Shown here in pieces: positions 19,255 through 27,405 of a DNA stretch of 48,823 nucleotides. The position numbers were made by a program, and so were the translations under genes. Below the pieces are notes generated by a model that was given only the letters and a program-made list of their open reading frames with translations, had not been told where the DNA came from and ran no database searches. Position 1 is the stretch's first letter; every line of letters begins with the position of its first letter. The DNA comes from Chloroflexaceae bacterium. GTDB lineage: Bacteria > Chloroflexota > Chloroflexia > Chloroflexales > Chloroflexaceae. The stretch spans positions 1-48,823 of the forward strand of contig JANQID010000039.1 in the NCBI GenBank assembly GCA_028282325.1, read 5' to 3'.

Positions 19255-20232
19255 ATGGCTATAAATAAGCTGCATGCGTTTGCTCGATTCGCCTGGGGTG
19301 TCCTGGCGTACAATGTGCTGGTGGTTTTGTGGGGCGCGTTCGTGCGGGCAACCGGTTCTGGCGCCGGGTGCGGCAGTCACTGGCCGCTTTGCAATGGCGC
19401 AGTCGTGCCGCGGGCGCCGCAGGCCGAGACGATCATCGAGTTCACCCATCGCCTCTCCAGCGGCCTCGCGTTGTTCGCGACGGTCGGGTTGATCATCTGG
19501 GCGTTTCGGCGCTATCCGCGTGCGCATACCGTGCGTCGCGGCGCAGCCTTCGCGATGGGGTTTATGCTTGTCGAGACGCTAATCGGCGCCGGATTGGTGC
19601 TGTTTCAACTGGTCGCCTACAATACGTCGTTGACGCGTGCGGTATTTTCCGCAGTGCATCTGGTGAATACCTTTTTGCTGCTTGCCGCCCTGACTCTGAC
19701 CGCATGGTACGCTTCAGACGGTCGACCGATCCGGTTGCGCGGTCAGGGAATATTGCCCTGGCTGCTTGGACTGGGGGCTGCGGGTATGCTCTTATTGGGC
19801 GCGAGCGGCGGTGTAGCAGCGCTTGGAAACACGTTGTTCCCCTCGGGAACGCTTGCCGAGGGACTCCGCCAAGACATCAATCCGGCGGCCCATGTGCTCA
19901 TTCGGTTGCGTGTGCTGCATCCGGTGATTGCTATCCTGGTCGGCTTCTACGTGCTCGTCGTGGCGCGTTACATCAGCCGCGTACGTCCGACCGAACTCAA
20001 CCGCCGCCTTGCACTGATTGTCGTGGCGATCTTCGTGATTCAACTGGTGGCCGGCGCGATAAATGTCGCGTTGCTCGCTCCGGTCTGGATGCAGTTGCTG
20101 CATCTGCTGCTGGCCGACCTGCTGTGGATTGTGATGGTGATTCTGGCGGCGACCGCCCTCACAAGCCCTGAGCAGCGCGAGGTCTCCTCCGTCGCAACGA
20201 CTCGGACGCCGCAGACCAAATCGGCATCGTAA
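19255..20232 (+). CDS. ctaA: Heme A synthase (COX15/CtaA family)
   Basis: A 325-residue integral membrane monooxygenase-like enzyme that oxidises heme O to heme A for aa3-type cytochrome oxidases. About eight helices form two homologous four-helix halves. The N-terminal half has WGAFVRATGSGAGCGSHWPLC with the paired cysteines of the extracytoplasmic loop, and IIEFTHRLSSG with a heme-ligand histidine. VHLVNTFLL supplies another, and the second half has RLRVLHPVIA and QLLHLLLADLLW. The ATG follows GGAG. The oxidase and the heme O synthase (ctaB) are not in the window. Confidence 0.93.
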   Translation: MAINKLHAFARFAWGVLAYNVLVVLWGAFVRATGSGAGCGSHWPLCNGAVVPRAPQAETIIEFTHRLSSGLALFATVGLIIWAFRRYPRAHTVRRGAAFAMGFMLVETLIGAGLVLFQLVAYNTSLTRAVFSAVHLVNTFLLLAALTLTAWYASDGRPIRLRGQGILPWLLGLGAAGMLLLGASGGVAALGNTLFPSGTLAEGLRQDINPAAHVLIRLRVLHPVIAILVGFYVLVVARYISRVRPTELNRRLALIVVAIFVIQLVAGAINVALLAPVWMQLLHLLLADLLWIVMVILAATALTSPEQREVSSVATTRTPQTKSAS

Positions 20233-20342
20233 TTTTCTTCTGTACCTGCTGTTTTTGAGCAATGCGCCGCATCCGCCATAAAGCGACGGACGGCAGACTG
20301 AGCCAATCTTGTATGGCTCGGTTCGCGCAAGTTTCTGATTTC

Positions 20343-20362
20343 GAGACCGGCCCGGTCTTCTC
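20343..20362 (+). terminator. Palindromic hairpin after ctaA, in the leader of the next gene
   Basis: AGACCGG-C-CCGGTCT is a perfect palindrome followed by TCTC. It lies 110 bp after the ctaA stop and 26 bp before the next GTG start. It could be a ctaA terminator, an attenuator or an operator. A related hairpin lies upstream of ctaA at 18640-18674. Confidence 0.4.
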
Positions 20363-20387
20363 ACTCAGTTTCTTGAGAGGAGGGTCT

Positions 20388-21611
20388 GTGGCAACTCCTC
20401 GCGCTACCGTTGAATCTCATATACTTGCGCCGCTGACTATCGAACCGGCGGCCATTCAGGGGCGGGATCTTGACCGCTTTATCCGTTTTCCCTGGCAGGT
20501 ATATGAAGACAATGCGTGTTGGGTTCCGCCGCTACTGTTCGAGCGACGACGTTTTTTCAACCCTACACGCAACCCGTTTTTCCGCCACGCCGAAGTGCAA
20601 CTGTTCATTGCGCGCCGCGATCGGCGCGATGTCGGCACGATCGCTGCGTTCATCAACCATACGCACAATCGCGTGCATAATGAAGAGGCCGGCTTCTTCG
20701 GCTTCTTTGAAGTGCTTCCCGATGCAGAGGCTGCCTCCGGCTTGCTCGCCGCCGCCGAGCAGTGGGTGCGCGAGCGCGGTATGCAGGTCATCCGCGGCCC
20801 GGCCAATTTCGCCGTTGATAACGAGAGCGGCATTCTCATCGACGCCTTCGATCAGCCACCGGTGATGATGACCGTCTATAATCCGCCCTATTACCGCGAC
20901 TTCGTCGAGATGGCGGGATTTACCAAAGCGATTGATTGGTACGTCTACCATATTGATCGCAAGATGCTGGGCGGCGGCGATGCGCGCGATCTGCCGCCAA
21001 AGCTGTTGCGTACGCTCGACCTGGCGCGACGACGGAGCGGTGTCTCGTTTCGCAATGTGCGTATGCGCCGATTCGCCGAAGAACTGCGCCTGGTGCGCGA
21101 GGTCTACAACCATGCCTGGGAGCTGAATTGGGGTTTTGTGCCGCTCGATGACGCCGAGATCGATTATCTCGCCGACAGTCTGCGGCCCGTTATCGACCCC
21201 GATCTGGTGTTCCTGGCCGAAGTCGATGGGCGACCTGTGGGCATCTCGATCTCACTTCCAGATATGAACCAGCCGCTGTTGAAGATGAACGGGCGCTTGT
21301 GGCCATTCGGATGGATCCATCTCCTACGCGCCCGCTCGATCATCGATACATTACGTTTCTTCGCAATGGGCGTGATCCCGGAATATCGCCACCGCGGCAT
21401 CGAGGCGGTCTTTTACTACGAAACATTTCGCGCGGCGATCAAGCGTGGCTATCAGAAGGCGGAACTCTCGTTGATCGTTGAGAACAATATGCCTATGCGC
21501 CACAGTATCGAGTCTCTCGGCGCGCAAATCTCCAAAACCTATCGCGTCTACGAGAAGAGGAACTTGTATGTCGGGTACGAACATCGAAGCCGAACTACGC
21601 CGCCAGATTGA
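20388..21611 (+). CDS. GNAT-like N-acyltransferase family protein, substrate unknown
   Basis: A 407-residue protein of a widespread uncharacterised GNAT-like family. The diagnostic stretch is DLDRFIRFPWQVYEDN, CWVPPLLFERR, NPFFRHAEVQLFIARR and GTIAAFINHTHN, followed by GFFGFFEV and, in the C-terminal half, an acyl-CoA-site-like IPEYRHRGIEAVFYYETF. The start is a GTG at 20388 behind a strong GAGAGGAGG; the frame is open further upstream but lacks such a site. The last 44 bp overlap the hybrid kinase gene, so the two are probably co-translated. Homologues are sometimes mislabelled as dATP pyrophosphohydrolase. The acceptor is unknown. Confidence 0.8.
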   Translation: MATPRATVESHILAPLTIEPAAIQGRDLDRFIRFPWQVYEDNACWVPPLLFERRRFFNPTRNPFFRHAEVQLFIARRDRRDVGTIAAFINHTHNRVHNEEAGFFGFFEVLPDAEAASGLLAAAEQWVRERGMQVIRGPANFAVDNESGILIDAFDQPPVMMTVYNPPYYRDFVEMAGFTKAIDWYVYHIDRKMLGGGDARDLPPKLLRTLDLARRRSGVSFRNVRMRRFAEELRLVREVYNHAWELNWGFVPLDDAEIDYLADSLRPVIDPDLVFLAEVDGRPVGISISLPDMNQPLLKMNGRLWPFGWIHLLRARSIIDTLRFFAMGVIPEYRHRGIEAVFYYETFRAAIKRGYQKAELSLIVENNMPMRHSIESLGAQISKTYRVYEKRNLYVGYEHRSRTTPPD

Positions 21612-24516
21612 CTCGTTGCAGCAACGCGTCGCCGAACTGGAAACAGCGTTGCACGCATGCGAGCACGGCGCTATAGAACCGCATCACACCAAACCGCCGG
21701 CGCCCGATGAAGCCGAGTTGCGCGCCACGCTCTACAGCATCGGCGACGCGGTCATCGCGACAGATAGCGCCGGAAGGGTCGTGCGCATGAACCCGGTGGC
21801 CGAACGCCTGACCGACTGGGCTGAGGCCGAGGCGCTCGGTCAACCGCTGGACACGGTGTTTCGCATTGTCAACGAAACGACTCGCGTTCCGGCGGAGAAT
21901 CCGGTGGTGCGAGTGCTGCGCGAAGGCATCGTTGTCGGTCTGTCCAATCATACCCTGCTCCTCGCGAAAGATGGCCGCGCGACTCCCATTGCCGACAGCG
22001 CAGCGCCGATTCGCGATGTTCAGGGAAACAGCACCGGCGTAGTGCTGGTCTTCCGCGATCAGAGCGCGGAACGCCTGACCCGGCGCTTGATGGAAACGCG
22101 CCTTTCTTTGATCGAGTATGCCGCCAATCATACGCTCGATGAACTGTTGCCCCGAACGCTCGATGAGGTTGAGACAATTGTAGAGAGCTCGATCGGGTTC
22201 TATTACACCGTGGTGCCGGATCAACGAACGCTTTCGTTGCAACAGTGGCTCGCCCGCGGCTTGGAGTTGTCCGGTCAACATACAGACGCGGGGTTGTACG
22301 ACGACATCGATCAGACCGCGATCTGGCTGGACTGCGTGACCGCGAAACGACCGGTGATCCGCAATAATTCTGTGATGCTACCGTATATGAACGACACACC
22401 GGAAGGACGTGCAGTGGCGAGACGCGCGATGGCGGCGCCGGTGATGCATGAAGGCGAGGTGATAGCCATTCTGGGCGTGGCAAACAAACCGACGGATTAC
22501 ACCGAGCAGGATGCCGAAATAGTTGCGTACCTGGCCGACGTGAGCTGGCAGATCATACGCCAGAAGCAGGTTGAGGAAGCGTTGCGCGAGAGCGAGGAAC
22601 GTTTTCGACACGTGTATGAACATATGGCGGTCGGCGTGGCGCGGGTATCCCTGGATTTTCTCATCGAAGGCGCAAACGACGCCTATTGCCAAATGCTGGG
22701 TTACCGTGAAGAAGATCTGATCGGCAAACACCTGCGCGACATCACCCATCCGGAAATTTTGGAAGAAAACCTGCGCAAGCAAGCGCAACTGGCAACGGGC
22801 GCGATCGATCACTACCGTATGGAGAAGCAATTCATCCATAAAAGTGGGCGCGTCATCTATGGCATTCTCGATGCCAACCTCATTCGCGACGCCAACGGCG
22901 AGCCGGTCTATTTCCTCGGCAGCGTGCTAGACATCACCGAGCGCAAGCAGGCCGAAGAGGCGCTGCGCGAGAGCGAAGCGCGCTATCGAATGCTGTTTGA
23001 AGTAGCCAACGATTTCGTTTTGCTTCATCACTTCGATATTCCCGAATCGCCTGGATGCTTCATCGAGGTCAACCAATTGACGTGCCAGCGTCTGGGGTAC
23101 TCGCTTGAAGAGTTGCGACGGCTGCGCCCCACCGATATCGTCACTGCCGAAAATCTCAAAGATATTCCGGCGGAGGCGGCAATCCTCGCCAGTGATAAGG
23201 AACTAATATTCGAAAAACATCTGGTCGCGAAGGATGGCACGTCGATCCCGGTAGAATTGCATAGCCGCGTGTTTGAATATCAAGGCCAGACGCTGGCGCT
23301 TTCTATCGGGCGTGACATCAGCGAGCGCAAGCAGGCCGAGGCGGAGAAGGCGCGCCTCGAAGAGCAAGTCCGCCAGGCCCAGAAGATGGAGGCCATCGGT
23401 CGCCTGGCCGGCGGCGTGGCCCACGATTTCAACAACATGCTCGGCGTCATTCTCGGTCACACCGAGTTGGCGATGGAGGAGATCGACGCATCCCAACCTC
23501 TCTTCGCCGACCTGGAAGAGATCCGCAAGGCCGCCGAGCGCTCGGCCAGCCTCACCCGACAACTGCTGGCCTTCGCCCGCAAGCAGGCTATTGCTCCCAG
23601 AACGCTCGATCTGAACGAAACCGTCGAGGGAATGCTTATGATGCTCCGGCGCCTCATCGGTGAGGACATAAATCTGGTCTGGCAACCGAAAACCGGGCTG
23701 TGGCCGATCCGAATGGACCCCTCGCAGATTGATCAGCTTCTGGCCAACCTGTGTATCAACGCCCGCGACGCGATTGCCGGCGTCGGCGCAGTAACGATCA
23801 CCACGGACAGCGCGAGTTTCGACGAAGCTTACTGTGCGCGGCATACCAGCTTCGCGCCGGGCGAATTTGTCGTCCTGACAGTCAGCGACGATGGTCAGGG
23901 AATGAATCAGACGACTCTCGGCCATATCTTCGAACCCTTTTTCACGACCAAGGGTTTTGGACAGGGCACCGGATTGGGGCTGGCGACGGTCTACGGCATC
24001 GTGACGCAGAACCAGGGCTTTATTCACGTTGACAGCGCGCCGGGGCGCGGTGCGACGTTTACCATCTACTTGCCTCGACATCAAGCGCAGGACGAGCCGC
24101 AGCCAGCCGAAAGCTCAACGTCGATAGCAGTGTGCGGCGAAGAAACTATCCTGCTGGTCGAGGACGAACCGGCGATCCTGGACATCGGGCAGATGATGTT
24201 GGAACGGCTGGGGTATAAGGTGTTGGTCGCCGCGACGCCGCATGAAGCGATCAAGGCCGCCGAGGGGCATTCCGGCGTGATCGATCTGCTCATCACCGAT
24301 GTGATTATGCCGGGAATGAACGGGTACGATCTGGCTCAGCAAGTGCGGGACATCTACCCGGAAATACGTTGCCTGTTTATGTCGGGGTACACCGCCAACG
24401 TCGTAGCGAAGCACGGCGTGCTGGAAAAGGGCTTCTTCTTTATCCAAAAGCCGTTTTCGATGAAGGCGCTGGCGGCGCAGGTGCGGGAGGCATTAGATAG
24501 CGCATCGTCACCGTAG
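21568..24516 (+). CDS. Cytosolic hybrid sensor histidine kinase (PAS-GAF-PAS-PAS-HisKA-HATPase-REC)
   Basis: A 982-residue multi-sensor kinase without membrane helices. A short coiled coil (residues 5-35) leads to PAS-1 (about 45-165), a GAF domain (about 180-330), PAS-2 (about 345-460), PAS-3 (about 470-590), then HisKA with His619 in GGVAHDFNNMLGVI. The ATPase domain has NLCINARDAI, SDDGQGM and GTGLGLATVYG. A C-terminal receiver has Asp911 (LLITDVIMPGMNG). The HDFNNML box is typical of the NtrB-like/HWE-neighbouring hybrid kinases. The ATG at 21568 follows AAGAGG and overlaps the upstream gene by 44 bp. There is no output domain, so a phosphorelay partner must be elsewhere. The receiver may instead tune the kinase. 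Confidence 0.93.
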   Translation: MSGTNIEAELRRQIDSLQQRVAELETALHACEHGAIEPHHTKPPAPDEAELRATLYSIGDAVIATDSAGRVVRMNPVAERLTDWAEAEALGQPLDTVFRIVNETTRVPAENPVVRVLREGIVVGLSNHTLLLAKDGRATPIADSAAPIRDVQGNSTGVVLVFRDQSAERLTRRLMETRLSLIEYAANHTLDELLPRTLDEVETIVESSIGFYYTVVPDQRTLSLQQWLARGLELSGQHTDAGLYDDIDQTAIWLDCVTAKRPVIRNNSVMLPYMNDTPEGRAVARRAMAAPVMHEGEVIAILGVANKPTDYTEQDAEIVAYLADVSWQIIRQKQVEEALRESEERFRHVYEHMAVGVARVSLDFLIEGANDAYCQMLGYREEDLIGKHLRDITHPEILEENLRKQAQLATGAIDHYRMEKQFIHKSGRVIYGILDANLIRDANGEPVYFLGSVLDITERKQAEEALRESEARYRMLFEVANDFVLLHHFDIPESPGCFIEVNQLTCQRLGYSLEELRRLRPTDIVTAENLKDIPAEAAILASDKELIFEKHLVAKDGTSIPVELHSRVFEYQGQTLALSIGRDISERKQAEAEKARLEEQVRQAQKMEAIGRLAGGVAHDFNNMLGVILGHTELAMEEIDASQPLFADLEEIRKAAERSASLTRQLLAFARKQAIAPRTLDLNETVEGMLMMLRRLIGEDINLVWQPKTGLWPIRMDPSQIDQLLANLCINARDAIAGVGAVTITTDSASFDEAYCARHTSFAPGEFVVLTVSDDGQGMNQTTLGHIFEPFFTTKGFGQGTGLGLATVYGIVTQNQGFIHVDSAPGRGATFTIYLPRHQAQDEPQPAESSTSIAVCGEETILLVEDEPAILDIGQMMLERLGYKVLVAATPHEAIKAAEGHSGVIDLLITDVIMPGMNGYDLAQQVRDIYPEIRCLFMSGYTANVVAKHGVLEKGFFFIQKPFSMKALAAQVREALDSASSP

Positions 24517-24574
24517 CCGAGAGACTTCATAATTATATGACTTATGCGGTGGCGCTTTTTTCGACCCTGGCGCC

Positions 24575-24598
24575 AAAAAGAAAGCCGCTTGAGCTTTC
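24575..24598 (-). terminator. Rho-independent terminator of the M23/DUF2269 operon
   Basis: On the minus strand GAAAGC-TCAAGCG-GCTTTC is followed directly by TTTTT. It lies 47 bp past the stop of the DUF2269-like gene. Confidence 0.7.
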
Positions 24599-24645
24599 GG
24601 CAGAGTGGTACTTTGCGTACTTATCCTACAGCCACTGACGCTATG

Positions 24646-25158
24646 TCAGGCTTGCCGCGCATTGCCTTTGCTGCGGCCCCACGGCTTGAGCACCGAGATG
24701 ATGACCATAAACAGCAACACGATAAACTGCGGGCTGCTGAAGATGCTGAGCATCTGCCGGTAGTGCAGATAGGTCGGATTTTGCAGAGCTTGCCAGCGTT
24801 CGGCTGCGGAGATTTCCGCCATCCCGTTGACCCACGGTCCCAGCGCGAAGGTGCCGAACAGCATCACGCTGATCGTGAGCGCCCACTTCACGACGATCCA
24901 GCGCCACTTGAAGAATCCCCACGGGGTAAGCCAGCTTATCAGCAGCCCGGTGAGCAAACTGCCGATCGCCGCAGGGATGATCACAAAATCGTCGATTAGC
25001 TTGAGCGCCTCATTGATCGCGTACATTTCGTCGCCGCTGGTCGGTCGGCTGACAAAGTGCAGCAGAAGCATACACGTCGCCGCGCCAACCCATGCGCCGA
25101 TGAACACAATATGGATCCCTTTAAGCCACATCCGCGCGGTTGCATTCAGTTTAGGCAT
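24646..25158 (-). CDS. DUF2269-like integral membrane protein
   Basis: A 170-residue membrane protein with four hydrophobic helices (about 10-34, 56-78, 84-107, 139-160) and the conserved opening KGIHIVFIGAWVGAATCMLL. This is the look of the DUF2269 group, in which a helix-1 histidine is conserved. The ATG follows GGAGAA. It starts 17 bp after the M23 peptidase gene and ends in a clear terminator, so the two form an operon. The family's function is not established; a role in the cell envelope is inferred from its partner. Confidence 0.72.
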   Translation of the reverse strand: MPKLNATARMWLKGIHIVFIGAWVGAATCMLLLHFVSRPTSGDEMYAINEALKLIDDFVIIPAAIGSLLTGLLISWLTPWGFFKWRWIVVKWALTISVMLFGTFALGPWVNGMAEISAAERWQALQNPTYLHYRQMLSIFSSPQFIVLLFMVIISVLKPWGRSKGNARQA

Positions 25159-25175
25159 TGCGCTTCTCCGTTCGG

Positions 25176-27062
25176 CTATCGGTCGCCATCGGGTATTGCC
25201 AAAAAGGCGATCGCGTCGGCCCAGACGCCGCGGTCTCGATCTCCGGTCAGCGTGCTCACGCTGACCAGCGGGCGGCTGGCGGCGTCGAAGTTGTAGACGC
25301 CGAGATCGGCCCAGCCGTTCGCGTGCCGTTCCTGGTCGATGATCACCTCCGCTACGCCGTCGCGATGACGGATCTGGTAGCGCACCAGCCGTGATTCGTC
25401 ATAGCCGTTCAGCACATAGGGAATGTACGCCTGCACCCGATAACGCCCTTCTGGCAATTCGGCGGGTTGCCAGATCGCAACCAGCGGCGTGTCGAGCGCG
25501 GCCAGTCGCCAGGGCTGATCGGGGTCGGCGGCGGCGAGCGAGGTTCCGAAACTGGCTGTGCCGCCATAGCCGCGAGGGCTGGGCTGCCATTCGCCGCTGG
25601 CCGTAAAGCCGAGATCGGATTCATCGACAATGATAACATCCGCTGGGGGCGGGTCGCAGGGCGAGAGCATATCCATCCATAGCCAGTTGCTGGCCTGACC
25701 GGCGGGGCTGGCAGCCCAGGGATCGGAGCCGCTGCCGCACCAGCCATAGGGATCAACATCACGCCCCAGGTATTGAACCTGAAAATGCAGATGGGGGCCA
25801 AACGCGCAGCCGGTTTCGCCCGCCACGCCGACGGTATCGCCGCGCGCGACGGTTTGACCGGTTTCGACGCCGATCGAGTGCAGATGCCAGTAGAGCGTGC
25901 GATAGCCATTGCCGTGGTCGATGATCACCGCGCGGGCGAGCGTGGCGCACCCATCGTCCGAGTTGCCCGCAAAAACGACCGTGCCATCCGCTGCGGCCAG
26001 CACCGGATCGGGCGGGCGCATCGCGTAGTCGAAGCCGGTGTGTCCATCGTAGGAGATCGCGCTGGCGTTGCCCCAGTACGACACCAGCGAGCCATTTTCG
26101 CGCAGAAACGGCGTATCGTGGTCGAAGAACGAAGTGATGCGCATAGGCTGCTCCATCGGCAACGTTAGAAACGGCTCGGATGGCGGCGGCCAATCGGTCG
26201 GCGGCTGGCGCGGATCGTCGAACAGCCAGGCGTAGGTTTCAAAGAAGTCGTTGAGTCTGGCGAGCAGCCTTTCAGGCGTCGTGGTGCGCGCCAGCACACG
26301 CGCGATTGCATACTGCGCCAGTCCGATGTCGGGCGCTGCTTCCTGGCGCGAGTTGTTGGCGAAGACGAGCGGCGGTAGCCCATTCACCGCTTGCTCGGCA
26401 TAGTCGCGCGTCGCGTAGCGCAGTTCCCGTCCGGCCCAGCGCAACTGGGCCATAATGCCGCGCGGGTATCCGCCATTAATGGAAATGCCCAGCGCTTGAT
26501 TGATCTGATCAACCGAGGGATCGCCGTCGGACAACAGGCTGCTCTGCTGCTCGATCAACGCTAATAAGATTTGCGGGTTCAGGTTATAGAGTACACTCAT
26601 GCCCACCAGAACCTCGGCAAACGACTGCGAGCGGTCACCTATCTGAAAGCGCACGTTTTTCAGCGGGCCGGGATATGCATCGAGAAAGCTCTGGATCTGC
26701 GGCTGATAAAAATCCGGCGCGTAACTGAATCGCTGATCGTTGAAGAAATTCGCCGGCTGGATTGGCGTGGCGGTCGGTGTGAGCGGAGTCGGCGAGGGCT
26801 CGGTCGCGCCGATGCCGTCCGGGATATTAGCCGCTGTCGGCGACGGCGCGGGCGAAGTTGGCGTTGTGGTCAGTTCGGACTGAACGACCTGCGTAGGTTG
26901 AATGTCCTGGGGTGTGGTGCTGCGGAACAGGGTCGCGACGAGGATTGCGCCGAGCGCCAGAATAACCAGAACGCCAAGCAGCAACTGCTGACGGCGGTGC
27001 GCAGGCTCGTTGCGTCGCCGACGATGGAGGCGGTCGCGTCGGGCGGGTGGAACATGCTTCAC
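25176..27062 (-). CDS. Membrane-anchored M23 peptidase with Golvesin/Xly-like C-terminal domain
   Basis: A 628-residue secreted or membrane-tethered protein. A basic N-terminus and one helix (about 27-45) are followed by a Thr/Pro-rich linker (48-103). An alpha-helical domain (about 105-290) is followed by an M23 (LytM-type) metallopeptidase domain (about 305-440). Zinc ligands and catalytic residues are His341 and Asp345 (GHTGFDYAM), His393/His395 (YWHLHS) and His426 (GPHLHFQV), all intact. Residues 475-628 resemble the Golvesin/Xly carbohydrate-binding-like beta domain. The start is a GTG at 27062, with no strong ribosome site. A clear promoter precedes it. Probable role: peptidoglycan cleavage during growth or separation. 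Confidence 0.88.
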   Translation of the reverse strand: MKHVPPARRDRLHRRRRNEPAHRRQQLLLGVLVILALGAILVATLFRSTTPQDIQPTQVVQSELTTTPTSPAPSPTAANIPDGIGATEPSPTPLTPTATPIQPANFFNDQRFSYAPDFYQPQIQSFLDAYPGPLKNVRFQIGDRSQSFAEVLVGMSVLYNLNPQILLALIEQQSSLLSDGDPSVDQINQALGISINGGYPRGIMAQLRWAGRELRYATRDYAEQAVNGLPPLVFANNSRQEAAPDIGLAQYAIARVLARTTTPERLLARLNDFFETYAWLFDDPRQPPTDWPPPSEPFLTLPMEQPMRITSFFDHDTPFLRENGSLVSYWGNASAISYDGHTGFDYAMRPPDPVLAAADGTVVFAGNSDDGCATLARAVIIDHGNGYRTLYWHLHSIGVETGQTVARGDTVGVAGETGCAFGPHLHFQVQYLGRDVDPYGWCGSGSDPWAASPAGQASNWLWMDMLSPCDPPPADVIIVDESDLGFTASGEWQPSPRGYGGTASFGTSLAAADPDQPWRLAALDTPLVAIWQPAELPEGRYRVQAYIPYVLNGYDESRLVRYQIRHRDGVAEVIIDQERHANGWADLGVYNFDAASRPLVSVSTLTGDRDRGVWADAIAFLAIPDGDR

Positions 27063-27102
27063 GTTTGCGGTGATCTTTGCATCTGGGTCGATTGCTTCGG
27101 GC

Positions 27103-27131
27103 AGTATAGCTCAAGGTATGGGAACGTGCAA
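27103..27131 (-). promoter_or_regulatory. Promoter of the M23 peptidase operon
   Basis: On the minus strand TTGCAC, a 17 bp spacer and TATACT, about 40 bp ahead of the GTG start. Confidence 0.6.
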
Positions 27132-27209
27132 CCAATTTGTCATTGGCGGTGCAGGGTGCGGCTTGCACATATGCGTGATGCCAAATGTGGTTAGAGGCTT
27201 ACGCAAAGA

Positions 27210-27344
27210 CTACCAAACGATGATACCTATGCCGCATGTCACCCTGAGCGAAGCGAAGGGGAAGGGTCTCGGCGTTGTTGGAATCTGAGATTCTTCGCTG
27301 CGCTCAGAATGACCGCATGCGGTGCCTCCAATATTGTTTGGTAG
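27210..27344. repeat. MITE-like dispersed palindromic repeat, copy 2 (complete)
   Basis: The only complete copy in the window, 135 bp. Ends are CTACCAAACGAT and ATTGTTTGGTAG, an inverted pair with one mismatch. Inside, GTCACCCTGAGCGAAGCGAA pairs with TTCGCTGCGCTCAGAATGAC (17 of 20). It lies downstream of the exporter operon and upstream of the M23 operon. No transposase is nearby and no coding frame is conserved. Confidence 0.85.
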
Positions 27345-27375
27345 ACCTGACAGATTCCTGGAATCTGCCAGGTCT
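27343..27375. repeat. ACCTG(A)CAG hairpin repeat, copy 2
   Basis: AGACCTGACAGATTC and GAATCTGCCAGGTCT pair in 14 of 15 positions around a CTG loop. It directly abuts the right end of the MITE-like repeat, sharing its last two bases, and lies 30 bp past the stop of the minus-strand permease gene. It may act as that operon's terminator. Confidence 0.7.
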
Positions 27376-27405
27376 AACGATCCGACGCTTGATTCGAACT
27401 TGGTC

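Larger units (their letters stand above)
27063..27405. other. Intergenic region with promoter, repeat and hairpin
   Basis: Between the M23 gene and the exporter permease gene. It holds the M23 promoter (27103-27131), the second copy of the MITE-like repeat and an abutting hairpin. Nothing else is recognised. Confidence 0.8.

Noticed and set aside
23203-24084. Minus-strand frame (293 codons) opposite the hybrid kinase
   Set aside because: It is antisense to the kinase and ATPase domains and has no independent signal.
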